This document shows, one piece after another, positions 1 through 7,771 of a stretch of DNA of 50,381 nucleotides. Position numbers and translations under genes: made by a program. The stretch is taken from contig JAISOJ010000003.1 in NCBI GenBank assembly GCA_031275735.1, forward strand, positions 1 to 50,381, given 5' to 3'. The stretch comes from Dysgonamonadaceae bacterium. GTDB taxonomy: Bacteria; Bacteroidota; Bacteroidia; Bacteroidales; Azobacteroidaceae. Each line of letters opens with the position of its first letter. Positions within the stretch are counted from its first letter, which is position 1. The notes under the pieces were generated by a model. The model made no database searches. It was not told the DNA's origin and saw nothing but the letters and a program-made list of their open reading frames with translations.

Positions 1-35
1 CGCTGCTGTTCCCTAATTACCAACACGATACGCCG

Positions 36-74
36 TCATGTCGACCGAGCGTAAGCGAGTGGAGACATCTAAAT
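36..74. repeat. Imperfect inverted-repeat element, possibly dispersed
   Basis: A non-coding, GC-richer block stands out in AT-rich surroundings. ATGTC near its start (38-42) is mirrored by GACAT near its end (64-68), and a GAGCG/GCGAG core lies between, so it can fold into an imperfect hairpin. Similar blocks with the wording 'tcgaccgagcg...gcgagtgga' are, as far as I recall, scattered between genes in several Bacteroidota genomes. Only one copy is in this window, so dispersal is an inference. Confidence 0.35.
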
Positions 75-223
75 CTCAATTTTCGTGCGTTTGCCCCTGT
101 AAAAAAGAAACGTTTATCAATCTAAATAAATCTTTTATGCAATGAAATCTTATATTTTCTCTGCCTTGTAAGAAAAAATACGAGACTACTCTATTTTTCG
201 GTATGAAAATCCGTTTTTTTTTG

Positions 224-231
224 TACTTTTG
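224..231 (+). promoter_or_regulatory. -7 promoter element for pyrophosphatase gene
   Basis: TACTTTTG matches the Bacteroides -7 consensus TAnnTTTG and lies about 50 bases before the start codon at 282. No clean TTTG is found 19-21 bases upstream, so the -33 element is weak. The rest of positions 1-281 holds no convincing gene. Confidence 0.5.
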
Positions 232-281
232 CCAAAGTTTTTACGATATACCAAAAACAAAATATTTAACATTTAGAAATT

Positions 282-902
282 ATGTATAGACAATATAAAG
301 CGCATCCGTGGCATGGCGTTAGTATTGGTAATATGTATCCGGAAGTAGTAACCGCCTATATAGAGATCGTTCCCACCGATACTGTGAAATATGAAGTGGA
401 TAAGGAAAGCGGTTATCTTTCGATAGACCGGCCTCAAAAATATTCCAACGTCATACCCGCACTTTATGGTTTTATTCCACAAACCTATAGCGGTCACCAA
501 GTAGCCGAATTAAGCAATCTTTCCCTTAATCGTCATGATATTATCGGCGATAACGACCCTATCGATATTTGCGTACTGACGGAAAAAGACATTGTACATG
601 GCGATTTGTTGGTCAAGGTACGTCCTATCGGCGGATTTCGTTTGATTGACGACGGACAAGCAGACGATAAAATCATTGCCGTATTGTACAACGATGCAAT
701 TTATGGCTCCTATCAACGCCTTGCGGATATACCTACTCTGGTGATCGAACGACTGCGGCATTATTTCACCACATATAAGGATATTCCGGGCACCGACCAA
801 AAAAAGACCGAATTAACCCATGTTTACGACGTGGACGTCGCTCACGAAGTAATTATCCGGGCAATCAACGATTATAAAGAAAGTTTTTGGAAAATCGGAT
901 AA
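282..902 (+). CDS. ppa: Inorganic pyrophosphatase (family I)
   Basis: Hydrolyses pyrophosphate to two phosphates in the cytosol, pulling biosynthetic reactions such as nucleic acid and aminoacyl-tRNA synthesis forward. The 206-residue protein carries the family I signature DNDPID at residues 90-95, whose aspartates bind the catalytic Mg2+ ions, and an upstream Y-G-F-I-P segment (62-66) typical of the active-site wall. The length fits the family, which is about 175-210 residues in bacteria. The start at 282 is supported by the -7 element at 224-231. The gene is alone on this strand until the next promoter at about 996. Function is confident; the exact N-terminus is less so. Confidence 0.9.
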   Translation: MYRQYKAHPWHGVSIGNMYPEVVTAYIEIVPTDTVKYEVDKESGYLSIDRPQKYSNVIPALYGFIPQTYSGHQVAELSNLSLNRHDIIGDNDPIDICVLTEKDIVHGDLLVKVRPIGGFRLIDDGQADDKIIAVLYNDAIYGSYQRLADIPTLVIERLRHYFTTYKDIPGTDQKKTELTHVYDVDVAHEVIIRAINDYKESFWKIG

Positions 903-995
903 AATAGGGCATGTAATCTGTATCCTTCTTCCTATTACTTACGAGCAAAAACGATACCCGTGAAATAAAAAGCGAGTTTTTACAATAATTATGTA

Positions 996-1003
996 TATCT
1001 TTG
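996..1003 (+). promoter_or_regulatory. -7 promoter element for the NAD(P)H-hydrate repair gene
   Basis: TATCTTTG fits TAnnTTTG. A start of transcription near 1010 would give a leader of about 95 bases before the ATG at 1106. That leader contains the 12-base perfect palindrome ACGATATATCGT at 1052-1063. Confidence 0.5.
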
Positions 1004-1105
1004 TATCGAAATTTCTTGTATTTACGAGAGGCATTACGGTAAAAGGTACTAACGATATATCGTAGATGAATTTGTTTTGATTCTAACAATAAAATTTATA
1101 CGATC

Positions 1106-2638
1106 ATGAAAATATTTAACATTTCTCAAATCAGCGAAATAGAAAAATCTACTATTAATCAGGAACCTATTGTTTCTATAGATTTAATGGAACGAGCGTC
1201 CATTCAATTTGTAAAATCTTTTACCAAAGAAGTTTCCATCCATCGTCGAATATTTATTTTTGCCGGACCCGGAAATAACGGAGGAGACGCTTTGGCTATT
1301 GCCCGGCTTTTGGCTGCCGAAAATTATCCTATAAAATGCTATCTTTTAAACACCAAAGACAATCTTTCGGAAGATTGTAAAATAAACAAATCCAAAATTT
1401 TATCTATTCCATCTGTTTTTTTCTACGAAATCAAGGACCGTTTCACCCCTCCTAAAATAGAAAAAGACGATATAATTATTGATGGTATATTCGGTTCCGG
1501 ATTAAATAAGCCTTTAACCGGCGGTTTTGCAGCGCTTGTAAAGTATATCAACAGTACGGATGCTAAAATCTATTCCATCGACGTCCCTTCCGGTTTATTT
1601 ATCGACGATAACTCTCAAAATACAAAAGAAACAATTGTAAAAGCCTATAAAACTTTTACTTTTCAATTTCCGAAGTTAGCATTCTTGCTGCCCGATTCCG
1701 GCCCTTATGCAGGCGATTGGGAAGTATTGGATATCGGTTTGAATCCGGAAACGATTATTCAACAAGATACTTCTTTTTATTACCTTGAAAAACAAGATGT
1801 TTCATCTCTCCTTCAAACAAGAGAACGTTTTGCTTATAAAAATAACATGGGTCATGCACTAATTGTGGCCGGCAGCAGAGGCAAAATCGGCGCTGCTATT
1901 TTATGTACAAAATCTTGTTTAAGAATCGGAGCCGGTTTAGTGACCGGTCTTCTACCGGCTTGCGGCGAAAACATTATGCAGACCGTTTTCCCCGAAGCAA
2001 TGGTAATCGCCGATACAGAAAACAATTTCATCAGCGAAACTCCCGATATATCTACTTATTCTGCCATTGGAATCGGGCCGGGAATTGGAAAAAATACCGC
2101 AACCGAAGCTGTTTTGTCCGAAATTCTTTCCCAATGCCAAGTACCGATAGTCTTGGATGCAGATGCTTTGAATATCCTGAGTCAAGGGAAAGAATGGTTG
2201 AAAATCATTCCTGCTAATTCTATTTTAACCCCTCATATAGGTGAATTTGACCGCTTAGTGGGGGCAAGTACATCTTCTTTTGAACGATTGCAAAAAGCGC
2301 TGGATTTAGCCGCTATTTTAAAAAGCGTTGTTGTTCTAAAAGGAGCTTATACGGCTATTTGTACTTCCGAACGAGAAATTTACTTTAATTCGACAGGTAA
2401 TCCCGGAATGGCGACCGCCGGAAGCGGCGACGTTTTAACAGGCATTATAACGGGGCTTCTCGCCCAAAATTATTCTCCTTTAAAAGCCGCAAAAATTGGG
2501 GTTTATATACACGGTTTGGCTGGTAATATTGCAGCTAAAAAACATTCACAAGAAAGTTTAGTCGCCGGCGATATTATCGATAGCATAGGAATCGCCCTCC
2601 AAACGATTCGTCAATTACCGGATACTAAAGAATTATAA
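1106..2638 (+). CDS. nnr: Bifunctional NAD(P)H-hydrate epimerase / ADP-dependent NAD(P)H-hydrate dehydratase
   Basis: Repairs damaged NADH and NADPH. The N-terminal YjeF_N domain (about residues 1-215) interconverts the R and S hydrates, and the C-terminal ribokinase-like domain (about 230-505) dehydrates the S form using ADP. The epimerase part shows the glycine-rich GPGNNGGDAL loop near residue 54. The dehydratase part shows the family signature NPGMATAGSGDVLTGII near residue 432. At 510 residues it matches other fused bacterial enzymes. The next gene follows after 30-75 bases on the same strand with no visible terminator, so the two may be co-transcribed. Confidence 0.93.
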   Translation: MKIFNISQISEIEKSTINQEPIVSIDLMERASIQFVKSFTKEVSIHRRIFIFAGPGNNGGDALAIARLLAAENYPIKCYLLNTKDNLSEDCKINKSKILSIPSVFFYEIKDRFTPPKIEKDDIIIDGIFGSGLNKPLTGGFAALVKYINSTDAKIYSIDVPSGLFIDDNSQNTKETIVKAYKTFTFQFPKLAFLLPDSGPYAGDWEVLDIGLNPETIIQQDTSFYYLEKQDVSSLLQTRERFAYKNNMGHALIVAGSRGKIGAAILCTKSCLRIGAGLVTGLLPACGENIMQTVFPEAMVIADTENNFISETPDISTYSAIGIGPGIGKNTATEAVLSEILSQCQVPIVLDADALNILSQGKEWLKIIPANSILTPHIGEFDRLVGASTSSFERLQKALDLAAILKSVVVLKGAYTAICTSEREIYFNSTGNPGMATAGSGDVLTGIITGLLAQNYSPLKAAKIGVYIHGLAGNIAAKKHSQESLVAGDIIDSIGIALQTIRQLPDTKEL

Positions 2639-2713
2639 AAATAATCAAATATAAAAGTCTTAAAGTGTATGAAAATTATCACTTGTTACTTATCGTATAT
2701 TACGCACCTACAA

Positions 2714-3811
2714 ATGAAATCGCGGAAAATTTATACCGTCCCGATCATAATGGGTGCATTGTATTTATTTAATATACAATTAAATGCTCAAACGAATGTT
2801 ATCAAAATAAGCGCTGTAAAAAGCAATGATTACGGCGTCCAATACTTTTTGCCTAAAACCGTATTGGAAATAGAAGTAGAATACAGCGTAACCGAACAAA
2901 AAGCCGGCGCTTACGCCAAATATGCATCTAAATATTTGGGAATAAGCGAACAATCGGTAATATCAGAAAATTTGACGTATTATACTTTAGATAAAATCAA
3001 TGTCAAAGAAGTGGGAATACCAAACAAAAATGAATCGTATCTGATTGAATTTAAAGCAAAAACGACTGCTCCTTTCGTTTATTTGACGGAAAACGGCATG
3101 ATTTGTACTATTAATGCCGAATATACTCAGGATCGTAATGAAACAAAAGTAGCGGATCAATCCAATACGGCAACAACAACGACTTCTTTAAATCCTCAAT
3201 CTGTTTTTACCGAAGAATACCTGTGGGCAGGTTCGATTAGTAAAATGGCGGAAATCGCCGCCAAGCAAATTTATCGGATACGGGAAAGCCGCTCCGATAT
3301 ATTGACCGGAGAAGCAGAAAATGCACCTAGGGATGGAGAAGCTCTAAAAATTGTCTTGGCAAATCTGGATGCACAAGAAAAAATATGGGTAGAATTGTTT
3401 ACCGGTTTTAAATATACCGAAAAGAAGAAGAATAAATTTCGCATTGAACCACTGGCAGATATGGAAAAAGAAGTCTTGTTCCGTTTTTCAAAATACAACG
3501 GAATCGTAGATATCGACGATTTAAGCGGAAGTCCTGTTTACATTAATATCAAGGATTTGAAAACGGTCGACGTCAGGGAAATAGATCCGAAAAGAAAAAG
3601 CAAAGAACCGCAAAGTATCGTATATAACGTTCCTGGAACAGCCTCTGTGGAAATATTTTACGGAATTACTCAGTTGTACAGGGACGAATGTCAGGTTACA
3701 CAATTTGGGACTACCCAAATACTGGCTACTTCTTTGTTTGAAGATAAAAAAGCGCCGGTGCAAATCTATTTTTATCCTAATACCGGAGCAATAAAACAGA
3801 TTGTCCAATAA
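2714..3811 (+). CDS. DUF4831-type exported protein of unknown function
   Basis: A 365-residue protein that begins with a signal peptide (K-R-rich start, hydrophobic core, likely cleavage after LNAQ near residue 26), so it is expected in the envelope. The body resembles the Bacteroidales DUF4831 family by overall pattern: an N-terminal beta-rich stretch with repeated 'YGVQYFLP..LEIEVEYS' wording and a conserved middle containing a Y-L-W-A-G segment. No catalytic motif is evident. The frame can be read from 2669, but I chose 2714 because the signal peptide starts there and the extra 15 residues would spoil it. It follows nnr closely; no functional link to NAD repair is known to me. Confidence 0.7.
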   Translation: MKSRKIYTVPIIMGALYLFNIQLNAQTNVIKISAVKSNDYGVQYFLPKTVLEIEVEYSVTEQKAGAYAKYASKYLGISEQSVISENLTYYTLDKINVKEVGIPNKNESYLIEFKAKTTAPFVYLTENGMICTINAEYTQDRNETKVADQSNTATTTTSLNPQSVFTEEYLWAGSISKMAEIAAKQIYRIRESRSDILTGEAENAPRDGEALKIVLANLDAQEKIWVELFTGFKYTEKKKNKFRIEPLADMEKEVLFRFSKYNGIVDIDDLSGSPVYINIKDLKTVDVREIDPKRKSKEPQSIVYNVPGTASVEIFYGITQLYRDECQVTQFGTTQILATSLFEDKKAPVQIYFYPNTGAIKQIVQ

Positions 3812-3880
3812 TTTTGCTCAAATTATCATTTTCTGTGCAATTTCTTTTCTGTTTTCGCTCGTTTCTATTTAAAAATGCAT

Positions 3881-3888
3881 TACTTTTG
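3881..3888 (+). promoter_or_regulatory. -7 promoter element for the etfBA-acd operon
   Basis: TACTTTTG fits TAnnTTTG, 40 bases before the etfB start. The expected -33 TTTG is not clear. This probably drives etfB, etfA and the acyl-CoA dehydrogenase gene together. Confidence 0.5.
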
Positions 3889-3927
3889 TAACTTCATTTT
3901 AGTTTATTTTCTTTAATATAATACACA

Positions 3928-4800
3928 ATGAGTCTAAAAATTATTGTATTGGCTAAACAAGTACCGGATACGCGAAATGTAGGGAAAGATGCTATGAAAG
4001 CCGACGGAACAGTGAATCGAGCGGCTCTACCTGCAATTTTTAATCCTGAAGACTTGAATGCCTTGGAACAAGCATTGCGCTTGAAAGATGAATTTCCCGG
4101 TTCAACCGTTACGTTGCTCACCATGGGGCCATCTCGTGCGGCAGATATTATTCGTGAAGGTTTATTTAGAGGAGCAGACGACGGTTATTTGCTTACTGAT
4201 CGCGTTTTTGCCGGTGCAGACACATTAGCGACCAGCTATGCGCTTCACATGGCTATCAAAAAAATCGGACGGTTCGACCTGATTATTTCAGGACGACAGG
4301 CTATCGATGGCGATACGGCTCAGGTAGGACCGCAAGTAGCTGAAAAATTAGGAATTTCCCAGATTACCTATGCCGAAGAAATTCAATCTGTCAAAAATGG
4401 AAAAATCACCGTTAAACGCCGCTTGGAACGAGGAGTAGAAATTGTAGAAGGAAAATTACCCGTCCTTGTAACAGTGAACGATTCCGCTCCTAACTGCCGG
4501 CCTCGGAATGCCAAACTGATTCAGCGATACAAATATGCTAAAACAGCATCTGAAAGACAAGCCGAGAGCAACGATTATGTAAACATCTGTAATTCGCGTG
4601 CTTGCATCAACATAGAAGAATGGAGCGCCACCGATGTTAACGCCGATGCAAAACAATGCGGTCTTTCCGGCTCCCCGACAAAAGTGAAGAAAATCGAAAA
4701 CGTAGTTTTCCAAATTAAAGAAAATAAAACCTTTGATTCTTCCGACTCACAAATCGAAGCATTAATGGTGGAATTAATTACCAATCATACAATCGGATAA
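3928..4800 (+). CDS. etfB: Electron transfer flavoprotein, beta subunit
   Basis: Beta subunit of the heterodimeric flavoprotein that takes electrons from acyl-CoA dehydrogenase. The 290-residue protein has the alpha/beta-ETF nucleotide-binding fold, seen in the N-terminal 'IIVLAKQVPDT' strand, the P-A-I-F-N-P-E-D segment (about 36-43) and the G-R-Q-A-I-D-G-D-T-A-Q-V-G-P turn (about 119-132) that contacts the AMP or FAD moiety. The stop TAA shares its last A with the ATG of etfA, so the subunits are translationally coupled. The FixA-like sequence and its acyl-CoA dehydrogenase partner match the usual Bacteroidales arrangement. Whether it bifurcates electrons cannot be told from this. Confidence 0.93.
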   Translation: MSLKIIVLAKQVPDTRNVGKDAMKADGTVNRAALPAIFNPEDLNALEQALRLKDEFPGSTVTLLTMGPSRAADIIREGLFRGADDGYLLTDRVFAGADTLATSYALHMAIKKIGRFDLIISGRQAIDGDTAQVGPQVAEKLGISQITYAEEIQSVKNGKITVKRRLERGVEIVEGKLPVLVTVNDSAPNCRPRNAKLIQRYKYAKTASERQAESNDYVNICNSRACINIEEWSATDVNADAKQCGLSGSPTKVKKIENVVFQIKENKTFDSSDSQIEALMVELITNHTIG

Positions 4801-5822
4801 TGATGAATAATTTATTTGTATATCTCGAAATAGAAAACGGTAAAGTAGAAGACGTTAGCCTTGAACTACTTACCAAAGGTCGTACGCTCGCAAGCAAATT
4901 GAACTGCCGCTTAGAAGCGGTTGCTGTTGGTAGCCAATTGGAAAAAACAGGCGAACAAGTTTTTCCTTATGGCGTGGACGTTCTCCATCTTTTCGACGAT
5001 GCCCGCCTGTATCCTTACACATCCCAACCTCACACTTCCGTTTTAGTAAAACTTTTCAAAGAAGAAAAGCCTCAAATTGCTCTGATGGGCGCTACCAGTA
5101 TTGGACGGGATTTAGGCCCACGTGTTTCTTCGGCATTGTTTAGCGGCTTAACTGCCGACTGTACAGCCCTGGAAATCGGCGATCATGAAGAAAAGAAAGA
5201 AGGAAAAACTTACGCCAATCTTTTGTACCAAATCCGCCCGGCTTTCGGAGGAAACATTGTGGCGACCATCGTCAATCCCGACAACCGCCCGCAAATGGCA
5301 ACTGTGCGCGAAGGCGTAATGAAAAAAGAAATACTAAATGCCGATTATCAAGGAAAAACAATTATTTACGACGTAAAAAAATATCTTTCAGAAACCGATT
5401 TCGTAATAAACGTAATTGAACGGCATATTGAATCCTCTAAAGTAAACATCAAAAGCGCTCCGATTATTGTATCGGGAGGATACGGAATGGGTTCGAAAGA
5501 GAATTTTCAGTTACTCTATGATTTGGCTAATACCATCGGCGCAGAAGTGGGCGCTTCACGCGCGGCGGTAGATGCAGGTTTTGCCGAACACGAACGCCAA
5601 ATCGGCCAAACCGGAGTTACCGTCCGTCCGAAATTGTACATTGCTTGCGGTATTTCCGGACAAATCCAACATATTGCCGGCATGCAGGACGCTTCGATGA
5701 TTATTGCCGTCAATAACGATCCGAATGCTCCTATCAATGCGATCGCCGACTACGTGGTCACGGGAGACGTAGAACAAGTGATTCCGAAAATGATTAAATA
5801 TTATAAGAAAAATAGCAAATAA
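4800..5822 (+). CDS. etfA: Electron transfer flavoprotein, alpha subunit
   Basis: Alpha subunit, 340 residues, which carries the FAD. The C-terminal FAD-binding domain is plain: V-S-G-G-Y-G-M-G near residue 222, then R-A-A-V-D-A-G, Q-I-G-Q-T-G-V-T-V-R-P and Y-I-A-C-G-I-S-G-Q-I-Q-H, with the I-A-V-N-N-D-P-N-A-P-I closing segment. The start overlaps the etfB stop by one base; an ATG three bases later is an equally good start. The acyl-CoA dehydrogenase gene follows after 87 bases. Confidence 0.94.
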   Translation: MMNNLFVYLEIENGKVEDVSLELLTKGRTLASKLNCRLEAVAVGSQLEKTGEQVFPYGVDVLHLFDDARLYPYTSQPHTSVLVKLFKEEKPQIALMGATSIGRDLGPRVSSALFSGLTADCTALEIGDHEEKKEGKTYANLLYQIRPAFGGNIVATIVNPDNRPQMATVREGVMKKEILNADYQGKTIIYDVKKYLSETDFVINVIERHIESSKVNIKSAPIIVSGGYGMGSKENFQLLYDLANTIGAEVGASRAAVDAGFAEHERQIGQTGVTVRPKLYIACGISGQIQHIAGMQDASMIIAVNNDPNAPINAIADYVVTGDVEQVIPKMIKYYKKNSK

Positions 5823-5909
5823 TGTTTATCGGTAATTAGATTTTATCATTGCTGCAAAATCCTTTTGTCGATTTTTACATTATATAATAACTTAAAATTT
5901 AAAATAATA

Positions 5910-7616
5910 ATGGCTAATTTTTATTTAGATAATCCGTCATTGAAGCATCATTTGCATCATCCGCTAATGAAACGCATCGTCGAATTGAAAGAACGGAATT
6001 ATACCGAAAAAGATTTATATGATTATGCTCCCTTCGATTTCGAAGACGCTATGGACAATTACGAAAAGGTAATGGAAATTGCCGGAGAAGTAATTGGAGA
6101 AGTAGTAGCGCCTAACGCCGAAGAAGTGGACGCTCAAGGGCCGAAAGTGATTAACAATCGGGTAAAATACGCCGAAGGAACTGTCGAAAATCTGAAAGCA
6201 ACGACTCAGGCTGGATTGATGGGACTTTCGATGCCTCGCCGTTACAACGGATTGAATTTCCCAATGGTAACTTTTATCATGGCGTCTGACATGTCAGCTC
6301 GCGCCGACGCCGGTTTTTGCAACCTATGGGCTTTACAAGATTGTGCAGAAACCTTGTACGAATTTGGTAACGAAGCGCAACGTCAACAATTTATACCCCG
6401 CGTATGTGCCGGAGAAACCATGTCGATGGATTTGACCGAACCCGACGCAGGGTCCGACTTACAATCCGTGATGCTGAAAGCCACGTACGACGAAGCTAAC
6501 GATTGCTGGCGATTGAATGGAGTTAAACGATTTATTACCAATGGAGATTCTGATATTCACTTAGTTTTGGCACGTTCGGAAGAAGGGACAAAAGACGGTC
6601 GCGGGCTTTCGATGTTCGTCTATGACAAGCGCGACGGAGGCGTAAACGTCCGCCGTATCGAAAACAAGATGGGAATCAAAGGCTCTCCCACTTGTGAACT
6701 GACGTACAAAAACGCTAAGGCGCAACTTTGCGGTTCCCGTAAACTGGGACTCATCAAATACGTCATGTCTTTGATGAACGGCGCCCGTTTGGGTATTATG
6801 GCACAAGCAACCGGCTTGTCGGAAGCAGCTTATCGCGAAGCCGTCGCGTATGCCAAAGACCGGAAACAATTTGGTAAAGCTATTATCGAATTTCCTGCAG
6901 TTTACGAAATGATTGCCAATATCAAAGCCAAATTAGACGCTTCGCGAGCGATACTCTATGAAACTTCCCGTTTTGTAGATATCTATAAAGCATTGGAAGA
7001 CATTGAAAAAGAGCGCAAGTTAGAACCGATGGAAAAAGAAGAACTGAAAAAATACAAAAAATTGGCTGATGCTTTTACGCCCTTGGGAAAGGCCATGAAT
7101 ACCGAATATGCCAATCAGAATACTTACGATTGTATTCAGATACACGGAGGTTCGGGTTTTATGAAAGATTACCCGTGCGAGCGTTACTATCGCGATGCTC
7201 GCATCACCAATATTTACGAAGGAACTACTCAATTGCAGGTGGTAGCAGCTATCCGCCACGTTTTGACGGGGACTTATCTCTCTCAGATGAAGGTTTATCA
7301 AGGAGAACAACTCAGCCCCGAATTAGATACATTGAAAACTCGTTTGGTTAAATTATCCGGAATATACGAACAATTGGTTACCGAAGTAGCGGATACGAAA
7401 GACAACGAATACATCGATTTTCAAGCGCGTCGCTTGGTAGAATGTGCCGGACATATTATTCTCGGTTATCTGCTATTGTTGGATTCCAACCGCGCTCCGG
7501 AAATTTTCAAACGTTCGGCAGAAGTATATATCAGCTATGGAGAAGCGGAAGTGCATAAAATACGGGAATTCATTAAAGGGTTTAATATCGAAAGTTTAAG
7601 CTACTATAAGCAATGA
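5910..7616 (+). CDS. Acyl-CoA dehydrogenase family protein (long form)
   Basis: Flavin enzyme that oxidises an acyl-CoA to the enoyl-CoA and passes electrons to EtfAB, whose genes precede it. At 568 residues it is longer than classical 380-residue members and matches the long form common in Bacteroidales, with an added C-terminal helical region. Visible motifs are M-D-L-T-E-P-D-A-G-S-D (substrate and flavin loop, about 173-183), D-R-K-Q-F-G-K (FAD contact), I-H-G-G-S-G-F and Y-E-G-T-T-Q-L-Q, where the glutamate is at the usual catalytic-base position of the short-chain group. I chose 5910 rather than 5865 because the MANFY start is preceded by an AT-rich leader and the upstream 15 residues are not family-like. 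The substrate is unknown. Confidence 0.9.
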   Translation: MANFYLDNPSLKHHLHHPLMKRIVELKERNYTEKDLYDYAPFDFEDAMDNYEKVMEIAGEVIGEVVAPNAEEVDAQGPKVINNRVKYAEGTVENLKATTQAGLMGLSMPRRYNGLNFPMVTFIMASDMSARADAGFCNLWALQDCAETLYEFGNEAQRQQFIPRVCAGETMSMDLTEPDAGSDLQSVMLKATYDEANDCWRLNGVKRFITNGDSDIHLVLARSEEGTKDGRGLSMFVYDKRDGGVNVRRIENKMGIKGSPTCELTYKNAKAQLCGSRKLGLIKYVMSLMNGARLGIMAQATGLSEAAYREAVAYAKDRKQFGKAIIEFPAVYEMIANIKAKLDASRAILYETSRFVDIYKALEDIEKERKLEPMEKEELKKYKKLADAFTPLGKAMNTEYANQNTYDCIQIHGGSGFMKDYPCERYYRDARITNIYEGTTQLQVVAAIRHVLTGTYLSQMKVYQGEQLSPELDTLKTRLVKLSGIYEQLVTEVADTKDNEYIDFQARRLVECAGHIILGYLLLLDSNRAPEIFKRSAEVYISYGEAEVHKIREFIKGFNIESLSYYKQ

Positions 7617-7653
7617 ACAATTGTTGCGAATAGTCATTTTTTAATAATTCAAT

Positions 7654-7712
7654 AGGCAAATATGCCTCGTCCTGCTGAATACTTAATTTAGTAAGATGTA
7701 GCATATTTGCCT
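7654..7712. terminator. Bidirectional hairpin terminator between convergent genes
   Basis: AGGCAAATATGC (7654-7665) is perfectly complementary to GCATATTTGCCT (7701-7712). The 35-base loop holds a smaller TACT/AGTA stem. A T run follows on the plus strand. It sits between the acyl-CoA dehydrogenase gene (+) and the protease gene (-). Confidence 0.6.
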
Positions 7713-7771
7713 CAGTTTTTAAATTATTTACTTGACCTTTTCTTCAGATTTCCACAAAACTTTTTTTGCTT

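Noticed and set aside
7654-7712. Large inverted repeat as an integron attC or IS end
   Set aside because: It sits between convergent genes with a T run, no integrase or flanking duplication is seen; a terminator is simpler.
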